NCBI RefSeq assembly: GCF_016808095.1
Contig: NC_068974.1
Coordinates: forward strand, 10,292,001-10,356,000
From: Vigna angularis
Taxonomy: Eukaryota; Streptophyta; Magnoliopsida; Fabales; Fabaceae
DNA: 64,000 nucleotides
Reading direction: 5' to 3'
The notes beneath the pieces were generated by a model that did no database searches, had not been told where the DNA came from, and saw only the letters and a list, made by a program, of their open reading frames with translations. This document shows, in pieces, positions 1 to 12,512 of the stretch. The position numbers and the translations under genes are program-made. Numbering within the stretch: the stretch's first letter is position 1; the number at the start of each line of letters is the position of its first letter.

Positions 1-1703
1 TTGTTGTGCAGCCGCGGCGGCTGAAGGCGGAAGGAATGGCAGGAGGACGCCAATAAAGCCTTCAAGATTTTGAAGCTGCTGACCATATTTTTGTAACTGC
101 GATTTCAGGTTAAGAATTTCTTCTGAATTTTGAGGTTGAGCAGTAGAAGATGCCTGTGTTTGTTGGATGTAACTATCAACACAGTCATCTTGGGAAGTGA
201 CATTTCCAATGCCGTATACGCGTCCCTTGTATTTTCCACAAGCAGCCTCTAACCAACATCGGTTTCTCAATCTTTCCTCCTCCGCAGGGTCTAGAGGAGA
301 AGATGTTGAGACACCAACAAATGCAGTCTCAGATCTAATTTGAGAAAATTTTGCAACAATTTGTTCCTGTTAAATGAATAAATATTATCATTACACATGA
401 GGTTTAAAAACCGAAAATTTATAATGTGATAGAGTTAGTACAAACTTACATGGGTCCGCCTAGACCTTTCGTCCACAAAATCTCCTGTTGATTGACGAAT
501 ATGTGTCTGCTGAAATATTTCATCAACATGCACAGACCGACCAAGCTCTTGTGACTGCAAACAAAAGGAGTTGTTAATAAATATTTGTAAAGTTTATGAT
601 TACAAATATAACAAAAAAAATGTACAAGTTATATACCAAACGAATAACATGCTCATTCACGCTTATAGATCCTCCAGTGTGTAAACAACCACCCTTTTCA
701 GATGTCCGATTCTTCTTTGCCATTTCACACTTTTGTCTATAAAGTGGCATGTTCCACTTTTCCAAAAGAGCATTCCAAGTATCGTCCCCCAGCCAATCAG
801 GTCTTTTTCCTAGAGTTCTAGCTTTTTTATACATCTCTGAGAGTCTATGAGATGCCTTGGTGTGATAATTTTTTTTGACCTTTTCCTCATCTTCAGGCTT
901 CCATGAAACCCTTCTCTGTTATATTAGAAATAATAAGTTTGAATAAGTAAACAAGTTCAAAGTATAAATTAAATGCAGGACACCAACTATTGACTTGTAA
1001 CAGGATTAGGAATGAAAAGTGTTTACCTTAAAACGTTCGAAGAAGACATCTCTGGTTGACTTAGGGATTGCACCCCATGTTAGCCATGGCTCATCAAACT
1101 GTTCCTTGATGGTGGCTGTGATTGCCTTGGATGCAGTTTTTGTAGGATAAAACCTAAAACAAAATTAAACTCAAACATTACAATAATACAACAATGAATT
1201 GTGTATATATTAATTGAGTTATTTTTTTCTTACCCTCCTCCAACGGATGTAATCATTGGACGACTATTGGAACATGCTTCCATGTTATTGGCGGCTGAAC
1301 TAGAATGTGGATCTGCATCCTCTATACCAGGTGATGCTGCAATATTTCTGGGAGTTGATGGGTTAGAACCAACATTGGGAGAGAGTGAAGCCTGAAGATA
1401 AGGAGGCACTTGGTATGGAGTGGGTGTCAAGCCAGTCACTTGTATTGGAGGTGGAAGAGATGTACCAATAGAGGTAGGTGAAGATGTAGGAACTTGATGT
1501 GGAGTGGGAGTGAAGGCAGGAACAACTAATGGAGGTGGAAAAGATCTACCAATAGAGGTAGAGGTAGGTGTAGTTGGTTGACTGGTTGAACCAATTTCAT
1601 TATTGAAACGTGTCATCAACTTCACTACGTAAGTTTTCTTCCCCTTGCCCTTATCAGAATTTCCTGAAGGTGGAATAGGAGGGCCAGAAGGACCTGATGC
1701 CAT
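1..1703 (-). CDS. tnpA-like protein, Transposase_24 (Ptta/En/Spm) family, 3' part missing
   Basis: Exons on the minus strand are 1703-1234, 1153-1027, 915-637, 554-450 and 366 to beyond base 1, all with GT-AG borders. The start is the ATG at 1703, opening MASGPSGPPIPPSG. Residues 1 to about 155 are a low-complexity Pro/Ser/Thr region. The central part holds the family signature, with a conserved Lys/Arg-rich helix followed by NRTSEKGGCLHTGGS. The C-terminal part contains the CWLEAACGKYKGRVYG block and a Gln-rich stretch. Such proteins are thought to bind CACTA subterminal repeats and assist the TNP2 transposase. Internal exon lengths (127, 279, 105) match exactly the copy in CACTA-D at 60884-62655. 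No stop or frameshift is visible in the part present, so it may be functional. Confidence 0.85.
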
Positions 1704-1773
1704 ATTCTTGAACATAATATATATTTTTATACAATAGAAGAAAAGAAAATTTAGAAATAGTACAATCAGAGAT

Positions 1774-1780
<7 letters not shown>

Positions 1781-1820
<40 letters not shown>
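1781..1820. repeat. (AT)20 microsatellite
   Basis: Forty bases of pure AT dinucleotide lie about 80 bp upstream of the tnpA-like start codon of CACTA-A, in its presumed 5' UTR or promoter. Confidence 0.95.
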
Positions 1821-1824
<4 letters not shown>

Positions 1825-2339
1825 AGAAAGATAAACAGACTCAACCATTTTTCAACAGCATTATTCCTTAATGAGTCCAACCATAATAAGTGAAGGGGAT
1901 GTTTTAATATGTTCAAGGTGTATACATACATACATATATATATTTGATGTCAAAGTTTTAACTGTAATGTCATATTCAAGTGTTGGATGTATCACTATAT
2001 ATCTTTCTCATGCATTGTTAAATTTCCATCTTTCCATGGTCTTTGATTGCCAATGAACCAAGGAATAATAAATCATACAAAAAATCACCAAATTGATGGT
2101 GCTTTTCTTTCTAGGAGTTACATATCCAGAGAAACAACTGGTATCCCAATAATTATATCTTTGGATGAAATTGGCCATAGTTCAGCATTCACTTCCCTGC
2201 ATAATTGAATTTGAACTCAACCGCATAATGATGAAGTTGAAAAAAACACCAAGTATACCAAATAGTAGTCTTCTTGTTATTGTCCTGAATAACTGAACCC
2301 TGATCATTTAGTTGGCTCTGTCTTTTCAAATTTTCCCAT

Positions 2340-3290
2340 GCAACTATCTTGATACGCTTGAGAATAACCCAGATATTGACCGCAATGAGCCTCTGGAGGA
2401 ATTCATCAAGTCTAGGGGTTACTCAGAATTATTTCAGAAAGCCTATCTTGTGAGTTCAATGCTGTTATATGTATTTTCTACATATATATATCTTTTCTGT
2501 GAGAAATGTATATGTATAATATCCAATGCCTTTAGATTCCAATTTGTTCTTCTATCTGGTCCTACGCTTCTGAAGGAGTTATGAGCTTCTCTGCTTTCTC
2601 AGTTCTTTCGTTCTGTCGCAACCACCATTTACTTCAGGTAGTAGCACAATAGAATCTTTTCCAGATTTATGTTCTGCGATATAATATAGTTCTACAATCC
2701 AAAATAATTAAAGATAAGACCTCTCTGCAGATCTTTGGCAGACCACAGTGGCTAACTGTAAGATGGCGCTCACAAAATTATGTAAAGAAGGTGTTATTTG
2801 TCTATTTTCATACTGTCTTAAATTTACAACTGCGTCACTTGGAGAGAAATTTTCAGTGTCTCTCATGCAAGAGATCTTTCAACTTGTAAGTTATAAATCA
2901 ACTTTTCTCACTAACTATTGTTATAAAAATCAGGTCGAAGAAGAGCTTGAAAGGGATGGTAGTCACATAATAACTAACCGTGAGGTTCACTTGGTTTCGA
3001 CAACTGAAAAAGGTGATTGAGTAATCCATTTCAACTCCTTCCTCTTCACAAACAGAAGGTGAATTCAATCTGATTGATTGGCATGCACATTGCCATTTTT
3101 TCTAATAATAACTAAGTAATTTTTGCTATTCTAGTGACATGGTTAGAGAAATAATTGCAGGATGTGTTGTGTACTACAAAGATGGTTTTGAAGAAGTGTA
3201 TGATGGATGCATATTGGCAGTGCATGCACCTGATGCCTTGAGATTATTAGGAGATGAAGCAACATATGATGAGCAAAGAATTCTTGGAGA
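2340..3290 (+). pseudogene. Captured fragment of a plant cyclopropane fatty acid synthase (N-terminal FAD/amine-oxidase-like part)
   Basis: Five consecutive exons can be read: about 2340-2449, 2536-2637, 2731-2790, 2934-3012 and 3161-3290. Most have AG acceptors and GT donors. Key peptides are DRNEPLEEFIKSRGYSELF, GVMSFSAFSVLSFCRNHHL, IFGRPQWLTV and ILAVHAPDALRLLGDEATYD. From memory these match the amine-oxidase-like N-terminal half of plant CPA-FAS proteins (Arabidopsis At3g23510/At3g23530 type), which place a methylene group on membrane fatty acids. The catalytic methyltransferase half is absent, and after exon five the frame stops within a few codons, so this is not a working enzyme. It lies antisense to the tnpA-like gene and upstream of its start, inside CACTA-A. 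Confidence 0.82.
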
Positions 3291-5300
3291 TTAAAAGGCT
3301 GTTCAATTTGTCCTCATCCCGATTTTGGTCTTCCATTTCCATTTACTTCTAAAACTACTTCCATCTTATATTGTCTGTGATACCATCTAAACCTAACTTA
3401 ATTTCACATTAAAAACTTCTTCTATATTTAATGTCTATGCTCCTTTCCCAATGCCAGATCTCAACAACGAACTAATTTCTAGCTAGATCATTCTTTTGTG
3501 TCTATTTTCTTCATAATAACTTGCTTGTGCACAATTTATGTAAGTTTTTTCTTAAACATAAACTAATTTTGGTTGAATAACAGGAAGATTATTTCATGTA
3601 ATACGTAAAAAATAACTCATTGGTGGTGTCTTAGAGATGAATTATTCCCACCTCGTGCTATAGTTTCTAATGATAAAAACTTTGGAGAAATTCAACAATA
3701 ATGAAAACTGAACCAGACTTAAAAAATATAATACCACATTCAACTCAAAATCTTACTAAAATGGATTTATTATTTATTTATCTTATAAAATGCTTGATTT
3801 TCAGAAAACTTAACAGTTTTTTTGTAATATACATAGACTGGTTTGGAATGGAAGGTCGTTGTAAAATTCATGCAAACTGTTTGATCATTGAAAATGGGTA
3901 CTGTTGAGCATGGTTGGAGGCAATAATATATAAAAGACATGTGTGAAGAGTAATGAATGATTGTCTTTTGTGGACAGGTATGGACCTACATTTGAAAAAA
4001 CACCTTCCAAAAGTGCTCATGCTGTTAAGAGCCTTTCTTTCAGCCAGTAGTTGCACTGTGATATAAGTTAAAATAGGGCAAGTCACGCCTTCTAAATCTA
4101 TTCATTAATTATCCTCACGATGTCCATATGGAGGCACACCCACGGTAGCAAGAAGGGAGCAAGGAAGTGAATAGGGAGCAAGGAAGTGAATGATGGTCTT
4201 AAAGAAGAGAAGGAGGCTGTGAGAAAAGTCTCACGGTGGTGCAGTGGTCAGAAGCAAACAGAAGAGAAGAAACCCACACACTGAAAGGAAATTATTTGTT
4301 TATTTGGCATGGGAATACACGTAGGAAATGGGGTGCAACTTTCCCTTATTTTCAGAAAAGTGGAGACTTCTTTCATTGTGGCATGCGCAGGAAGAATGAA
4401 GAAAATTCTAAACATTTTTTGGAGGCAGCAAGCACACTGTCACCGAGAAAACACACAACACTCAAAGCAGCAATTGACGATAATGGGAGACCAAAAACAT
4501 AGGGAAGCTGGCTGGAACGGATGAAGGAGAGCACCTCCAAGAATATAAGAGGAGAGGCTGGTCGTGAAGTGAGGGGTTCCAGAGAGGCAGGACGGACGGG
4601 ATGGGAGAGGTCCTCTCTTCCAGTAGCTCTTAGAGTAATCTCCATGTAGTGCAGTGTAGTTCTTCACTAAAAATGTAATGTAGTGTAGTGTAGTGTAGGA
4701 GTAGATAGTAGAGAGTTTGGAAGGAGAGCAGAACCGTGGAAGAGTGTAGAGGCTGCAAGGTACGGGACTGCAGCTGGATAGGGAGCTGGACCGTGAAAGT
4801 GCTGGAACAGTAGGAGATGGACACTAGAGGAGAAAGCACGACACTGTGTGGTGTGCATGTTCTAATTTGATTTTCCTATTTGCTCTACGAATTTCTTGCA
4901 CAAATTTAAATGCAATTCAAAGTTGGTTTCATGTTGTTAATTCCAGAACTGTATACTGTTTTTATGTTGATACTGTTTTTAATTTCTGCTGCAATTTAAT
5001 CTCTGTCGTTGTTTACCTACCGTTTAATTTCTACTGTTGTTTGTACTGTGTTGTTGATTATTGCACTTTCTATACTTACCTGCCAACAGGTGAAAGAATA
5101 TATTTGAAAATTCTGTACTTACTATTTGTATTGTTATTATTTACTGCTGTAATTTTAATTTTTTTTTGGTTTTTACTGTTTCTATCAAACACTTCCTAAA
5201 TTAATAAAGTTAAATAAATAATGAGCAATACACCCTAACTCTTAAGATTGTGGACATCATTATAATAAAGTGACAAAATAAGGAGCAATACACCCTAACT
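3291..5300. other. Non-coding interior of CACTA-A
   Basis: No supportable gene is seen. The stretch holds AT-rich sequence, a short GTAGT-type repeat run near 4675-4700 and, around 4840-5200, T-rich sequence that is open on the plus strand by composition only. It separates the captured CPA-FAS fragment from the 3' end of the TNP2 gene. Confidence 0.5.
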
Positions 5301-8300
5301 CTATTCAGTGCTAGAACTATGAAATTCATCTTCATTGTCATCTTCACCCTGTCCTTCTGCATTGTATTCTTCTGATTCCGTTGTATCTTCATCTATTTGC
5401 CCTTGAAATGATGAAATATTGTTAGGGTCAACTTCTTCAAGACCAGCTTCTACATCTTGTAATCGGACTACTTCTTCAACTTCAATGATGTCATTAACAT
5501 GTGACATTTCCTCCACTTGGTATGGCACATCGGCTTCTACATCATTAGAATCAATGCGACCTCTAGGCTTTGTTTTTATCGCAACACACCAACCTCGTTT
5601 GTCCGTGCGTGATGTAGGATATGGTACATAATACACTTGTTGTACATTATGTGCAATGATAAAAGGATCAAACAACACATATCTTTTATCCATTCGAATA
5701 TCCACAATGCCATACTTTGAATCCACCCTTGTACCTACTCTCGATGGATCAAACCAATCACAATAAAATAATACAATTTTCTTTTCAGTGGTTGTTGAAT
5801 TGTATTCCAACTCATAGATGTGTTTAATGACACCATAAAAATCATCTTGACCTCCTTCTGTTAGCCCTTTAACATGAACCCCACTATTTATTGTCCTCTT
5901 GCCCTGACTCCATGCATGGGTATGAAATTTGTATCCATTAGCAAAGAAGGTGTGCCATTCCTTTACACACCTTAAAGGACCAAGTGATAAATCTCTAAGA
6001 TGTTGGTTTCTCACACTTAAAGGATCGTTATGAACCTACAACCATTCATGATATGAAACTATTCAACAATGTAATCTTAAAAAATTAAGGAAGAAATGAA
6101 TGTGTAAGATTGATAGGAAGTCGTACTTTTTGCCTGAACCACAATGGGAAATTAGCATGTACGTATGTCGAACTGTTTGACTCAGATAGTTGATAGACAT
6201 GTAAGAATGAGGTGTCAACATGTACGTCCAGATTAGATCAAAGAAAATTAATTATATCAAATGAAAGAATTGGGAAATATAATTTATTTTGGAGGCTTAC
6301 TGAAGGTAAGGTTCAACTTCATTGCAATTGATCAATACATGAACATGAGCTGATCTCAATTCTTTATCACTTAACCAATGTGTTGATTCCCTTCCAGAAT
6401 GACGGCCAGGTTGGTTAAACACTGATAATATTGTCGTAAAGCTTTCTATTTCAATGTCTACTTCATTTCTATTGCTTTGTGGTGTTAACATGAAGTTTTT
6501 GAAATAGTGGGAACAAAAATGAGTTGTTTCTCTGTGCAAGTATGATGCACAAATAGATCCTTCAACCCTAGCCTTATTCTTTACTGAACGTTTAGCATAT
6601 CCCATGAACATACAAATTTGAAATTGATGTGTTAGGGTTTTTGAATTATGCCTGGTAAATTGAACAATAACATGTCATATGGGTACCTTTCAAATGGGTG
6701 CATCCACCTATAGTGGACTGGTCCACCAAGTCGTGCCTCATATGGAAGATGGATAGGGAGATGTTCCATAGAATCAAAGAATGAGGGAGGAAATATTCTC
6801 TCCATCTTGCACAGAATGATGGGAATGTTTTCTTCCATCTTCGCTAGGTCATCCTTGTTCAATGTTGTAGAACACAAATCTCTAAAGAAATGACTTATCT
6901 CTGTAATGGGATTCAGAACATGAGTCGGTAAAGAACTAAACGCTATAGGAAGTAAGCATTCCATAAACACATGGCAATCATGACTTTTCATCCCAATGAG
7001 CTTTCCCCTATTCACATCAACACACCTTGACAAGTTAGAAGAATATCCATCAGGCATCCTAAGACCTTTTACCCAATGACAGACTTGTTTTATTTGGTCT
7101 GTTGATAGTGTATAATTTGCTTTTGGCTTATACATGTTTCCATTGCTATGACTTTTTAGCTCCAAATCTTTTCGTCTACAGTACAAACCTATATCCATTC
7201 GGGCCTTGTCATTGTCTTTTGTCTTCCCCACAACATTCATCACAGTATTAAAGATGTTGTCAAAGAAATTTTTTTCAATGTGCATGAAGTCAAGATTATG
7301 CCTTAACAAATTATCCTTCCAATAGGGTAGATCCCAAAAGATGCTTTTTTTCGTCCAATTATGCCACTCACCGTATCCATCAATTCTTGCCGCACCATTT
7401 TCAGTTATTTTAGGATAACCATTGATTATATTCCAAACTTCAGGTCCTGTAAGATATGGTGGTGCGTCATCCATCTCCACTTCCCCCTTCTTGAAAGCAT
7501 TCCTATTCCTCCTAAAAGCATGGTCTTTCGGTAAAAACTTCCGATGAGAGTCAAACCATGAATTTTTTGCCCCATGATATAATCTAAAAGCCTTTGTATG
7601 CTCCATGCAATGTGGGCATGCCATCTTACCATGAGTGCTCCAGCCGGACAACATACCATAAGTAGGAAAATCATTAATTGTCCACATTAGCATGGCCCTC
7701 AAAATAAAGTTTTGTTTCCTTGAAATATCATATGTTATCACACCCGTCCACAGCTTCTTCAATTCGTCTATCAAGGGCTCTAAGTACACATCTATGCCAA
7801 CCTTTGGATTGAATGGCCTAGGAATGAGACATGTTAAGAACATGTAAGGTTTAGACATGCACATTTCTGGAGGAAGATTATAAGGAGTGACAATAACTGG
7901 CCAACATGAATATGGTATATTTGACGCCTGTACATATGGGTTAAAACCGTCAGAGCATAAACCGAGTCGAACATTGCGTGGCTCGATACCAAAGTCAGGA
8001 TATACTCTATCAAAGTGCTTCCAAGCCTCTCCATCGCATGGATGACGCAAAACACCCATCGTCGACATGTTCTGATAGTGCCATGTCATTTGTCCTGCAG
8101 TTTGTGTTGAGGCATACATTCTTTGTAGTCTGGGAATTAATGGCAAATAGAACATTGATTTCATAGGAACTGGTTTGCTAGTAGTTGCTCCCGTGTTACG
8201 TGGTTGATATCTTGGCTTTCCACAAAATTTGCATTCAAGCAATACGCCATCATTCTTACCATATTCATTATCATAGAAGAGCATGCAACCATCCACGCAA

Positions 8301-8989
8301 CAATCAATCCTCTGCGATTGTAATCCCAACTTTGATACACACTTTTTTGCTTCGTAGTATGTTTTAGGCAAACCTGATTTGATGGGTGTTGCATCCATAA
8401 CCATTTTTGCAATAAAATCTATGCATTGGTTAGGAATATTCCAATTTGACTTGCAAGCTAATAGTCTGACACACATTGATAGTTTCGAGTTTGATGCTCC
8501 TCCATACAACGGCTGGTTTGCATCCAACAAAAAATTAAAAAACCTTTGTGTTTCTTCATTCGGAGCCTCTTCAATGTTATTAGAAGTAGATGCTTGCCAC
8601 GACTCATTTTGCCTAAGAGCATCATGCACCATGTCTTCCATTGTTTGAAATTGGTTAATTTGACCATCTTCTGTCTCTACAGCCATCGAACTGTCATGAT
8701 TCTGTACATGATCTTTTGGCATTATTTCCCCATGATCCTTCCAAATGAAATAATTAGGCTTGAAACCGTTCTTGTAAAGGTGAACCTTCACAACTCTTTC
8801 GTGCAGAATCTTTGTACAATCGCACTTCAAACATGGACATCGAAGACCCCCATCTCTACGATAACGTTCTTGTTCACAAGCTTTAGTTATAAACTCTTCA
8901 ACACCTAATACAAAAGACTCTTTCAAAGCACTTCTTCCTCTATGACACCTATCGTACATCCATGCACGATTTGGTGGAGAACGATCCAT
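5301..8989 (-). CDS. TNP2-type CACTA transposase (Transpos_assoc, Transposase_21, DUF4218, DUF4216), possibly splice-defective
   Basis: The first exon runs from ATG at 8989 to a donor after 6687 (about 768 residues, open throughout). An N-terminal transposase-associated domain begins [15 protein letters not shown] and has a CPCLKCDC zinc-type motif. The Transposase_21 core follows at roughly residues 280-500, with motifs such as [22 protein letters not shown]4218 lies near residue 640 onward ([15 protein letters not shown]). Further exons at 6609-6301, about 6225-6127 and 6035-5301 complete DUF4218 and DUF4216 ([29 protein letters not shown]) and end in an acidic tail. Coding frames stay open. 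However, the acceptor before 6609 reads AT where AG is expected, and I find no AG acceptor before 6225. The protein cuts and joins CACTA ends, so this gene would be the element's catalytic source if correctly spliced. Confidence 0.88.
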
Positions 8990-9837
8990 GTTCTGTACAT
9001 AAATCGATTACAAAACAATTAGCCAATGCTTAATATACGTCTCTATATTATGACACGTACCCTATCAAATGGCTTCCTAAAGAATAACCTAAATTAATTT
9101 AGGTCCTCTTCTCTCTATCTTAGAATGTTTTTCAACATGTCTCTATCTTAATACTTGTTTTGTACATGTAAATCACTATGTACAATATTATTGTTTTATA
9201 TTAATCACTATGTACAATATTATTTTAAGGTTTCGATACAGAAGGATATTGGCCAACCTACATTACGTTGAGCTAAATAATTTTAATTAAAAAATCAACA
9301 TTTAAAGAACTAAATAACCCTCCTAATATGTTACATACAGTTACATAAGCATACATTTGTAATTGGACGACTATTTGAAGGTTTAGGTCTTACTACGAGC
9401 TTTGGTTGATGGTCAAAATAAGCTTGTTCTACAGTGGATTGCAGGTACCGAGTGCAACTACAAAAGAAACAACATCACATATCAATTTATAATAAGTAAT
9501 AAACCTACCTAATATAACGCACTTGATATAATATTATTCATAAATAAAAAAATATCATATAAAAACTAATTATTCACATATACTTACCACTAGCAATGAA
9601 CTTGAGAACTGGATTTCTTGGCCTGTACATATGTGAAGAAGTTTTAATACACTAAAATATGAAAAATGAAAGCTCAGAACAGTATACTAAACACCAATTC
9701 AAAATTTCAATGTGCATATTAGAATTTTAAATTAAGAACACCAAGGTAGTAATGTATATGTTTGCAAATTTGGGTCTAAAACTTTAGTAATGCCTAAATA
9801 CACGAGACTAATCAAAGTTTAAAACAAACAGTATATA
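8990..9837. other. Upstream region of the CACTA-A TNP2 gene
   Basis: AT-rich sequence with no supportable coding exon. It presumably holds 5' UTR intron sequence between the CT-rich leader near 14640-14890 and the TNP2 start codon. Confidence 0.4.
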
Positions 9838-9873
9838 AGTTTGATAAGTTTGATAAGTTTGATAAGTTTGATA
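9838..9873. repeat. Four copies of the 9-mer AGTTTGATA
   Basis: Four perfect head-to-tail copies of AGTTTGATA lie immediately upstream of the LTR remnant in CACTA-A. Confidence 0.95.
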
Positions 9874-9899
9874 CAGTATACAAAAGAAGGAAAAAAGAA

Positions 9900-10165
9900 G
9901 GTAGTTAGTACAATTGTAATTACATAACTGTAACAGACTATTATAAATAGTCTTATTAGGAGGTGAGCAGGAAGTTTTTTTGGGGGCTTTTGGAGAAGGG
10001 GAACTAGGACAGTTAGGGTCCTCTCAAAAGACCTTTGTTTTCTGCTATACTTTGTTGTTGTGTTCCTACTACGTTGGTAGGACCGTTCTCTTCCGAATAA
10101 AACATTCAAGAATCTGTCTTGGTATTTTCTTTCTGGGTGTTCTATCAAATGGTATTCAGAGTGAG
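9900..10165 (+). mobile_element. LTR retrotransposon remnant (5' LTR plus primer site)
   Basis: The stretch resembles a short LTR: a TATA-like TATAAATAG near 9950, an AATAAAA signal near 10098, and an end at ...TCTATCA (10147). It is followed at once by AATGGTATTCAGAGTG, close to the initiator-Met-tRNA primer site TGGTATCAGAGC. The left LTR edge is not clear and no gag or pol follows, so this is a truncated insertion within CACTA-A. Confidence 0.45.
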
Positions 10166-12512
10166 TCAACGTGTGGGTCAAATCAGAATATGGGTATTTT
10201 TCTTTGTTCTAGTGTTTTTCTTTTATGTATCTTTCTTCATCATTGAAGAAAGTGAAATTTTGTAGATGAATTAACTCATTACTTACCATATCCACGATAT
10301 AAAATAATAAGGAAAAGATAGAGAGAAGAGAGGAAGGGTTCTTTTTCTATTTGTTTTTTAATAAGTCAATGGTTTATTTATATACAAGTGCTGGAGTTAT
10401 GATAATAAAGATAAAAATATAAAAAATATATTTTAACTTCACAATCATGCTCACTATTTAAAATTCAGTAAATTATTGTTGAAATAGTGGTAACTAATTA
10501 ATATATTAATTTAAGTTTCCCAAGATATTTAGAAAAGATTCTAACTTAGAGATTATTATTGGTCAATGTATAATGAACAAGATGATCTATAGGAAAGGAT
10601 GCAGGCTTCCAAGCTAACATACAACTAGAGTAAGTTAAGATAATACTTTCTTTCTTTAGTTAATTACCATGTAGAAAGACAAAACTTCAATCCTAAAAAT
10701 AAAAAGAAAACATGATTCTTGATCTCAAAAATATTATTAAAATAATCTTAACAACATTGTAATATATATATATATATATAATATTTATAAACTAATTATT
10801 TTAAAACTTTAGAATTAGAATTTATATAAAAATATTTAAATGAATTGACTTATTGCCCGTCACTATATTCAAACCTTCCTCATTATCTATAAACTCTTTA
10901 TGACAGGTTAAAAAAAGTCACTCTGATTAGGATATGTGGATTACTTACCTATATTGTTCACCAAATAAAATGTTAAATGTTAATTACTTATAATTTTATA
11001 GTTTTCTTTATTTATAATTAAGAAAGTGATATAGTGAAATGTAATTATGTTTAGTTAAAGTATGAAATGATAAGTTGATATAATATAAAAACAAGTATTA
11101 ATCATCAATTAATTTTTATAGTCTATAAAGGGAAGGGACCAGTGGAGAATAAAGTTGGGTCGGGTTTCAACATCAACTGGATAACTAGAAGTTTCTCCAA
11201 TGACGTGGGAAATTCTATTGTCGCAAGTAATCATAATAGAGGGAAAGGGGGGACCCAGACATAACAAGTAGCATCATTAGTCACCAGGGAGGGTAGCCAA
11301 CCACATTTACCTAACCCTTGTCTCCTCCACTTACCTAACTTCTCTAAAATTTTAAATATTATTGTCCAAACATAATGTAAAAGTCGAAAATATCAACAAT
11401 TTCCGATACTTATTGCGAAGTAATCGGTAAGTGAAAATGCATGACGCCAACGACTATTCTTCGTTCATAGTGTGACAATTGTATCCTACTCATCAACACC
11501 ACATTACGGATTCAACAACAAAAAATCAATTAGAGTTTACTTAGTAAATAAACACACCAGTTTTGCCTTTGCTAATAGCAAAATATGAACCATGATGTTG
11601 GGCTTTTGCTGCAAAATGAGTAAGAACTTTTCTTATAAGCAAAATGAGTAAGAACTTATAAGCAAAATGAGTAAGATGATGTTTTTTCATCAAACACTTT
11701 ATAACCCAAATTGAAGACTCATTCTCATTACCGCACAGAATAAGATATAACATATAATGATCACATTCAAAGACATTTTAGAGTAACACCAAAGATGACA
11801 AAAATGAATGGTTATAATTTAGACACCAATAAAGGCCATTGGAAACGTAGGTGAGAAACTTATATTGCTTGGTTTCTAATCCCATGAAAAGAGTACAAAG
11901 AGATCAAAACCACTAAAAGAAATAGTTACAAGAGACTCACAATAAATAATCTTCAAAACATGTTTATCGTTGCTATTAATGATAATCTATTCCAACGTGA
12001 CGTGGTTCTTTGAAAATACTAAAGACAATAACTCTGCAGTTCTTTGTCATCTAATCCAACCATAGTTGTCTCATGCATATATACGGTTTATTATTTAGAT
12101 GGAAGTTTGAAGAGTTGAGATTTAAACCTACTGGTATAAAAAGGTTGTGAAAATCATTTGGAATTTTGGTGTTTCAGATGCAAATATTTGGACCCTATTA
12201 AGGATGATGAGTAACAATTGAGTGTACTGAGCTACTAGTGGTGCAGACCTTAGCACCATAGCTTAAAGTTGGGAGCAGGAGCTCTGCCTGCGGAAAAGAA
12301 CTGTTAGAAGGCACATCTAACAGCAGATCCTCAGAACTCTCACCAACATAGTTAAAAGAATCCAACATGTGCAAGCCACCAACACCATGTGGCAAAGAAA
12401 AAAGGCTTTCTGGGCTGAAGCTTGAGCCTTCTTCTACAACTTCTTTGCCTTCACATACAGGATTTATTATCACCCTTATGGGGCTCCTCATTGTTGTCTT
12501 CAATTCTGAAAT
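10166..12512. other. AT-rich interior of CACTA-A, no identified gene
   Basis: Mostly AT-rich with a (TA)n run near 10760. A minus-strand open stretch at 12503-12198 (containing PESLFSLPHGVGG) has non-random amino acid composition and could be another captured exon, but I do not recognise it. It abuts the captured sucrose transporter fragment on the opposite strand. Confidence 0.4.
11613..11675. repeat. Short tandem repeat, AAAATGAGTAAG units
   Basis: Three direct copies begin AAAATGAGTAAG at 11613, 11641 and 11664. The first two continue with AACTT and end TTATAAGC. This is a small local expansion with no coding meaning that I can see. Confidence 0.85.

Noticed and set aside
4236..5199. Several overlapping open frames on both strands
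   Set aside because: Mutually exclusive, low-complexity or T-rich by composition; no domain seen.
5419..5631. Plus-strand 70-codon frame
   Set aside because: Antisense shadow of the DUF4216 exon of TNP2.
12198..12503. Minus-strand 101-codon frame as a named captured gene
   Set aside because: The composition looks protein-like, but I could not match it to a family, so it is only mentioned in the gap description.
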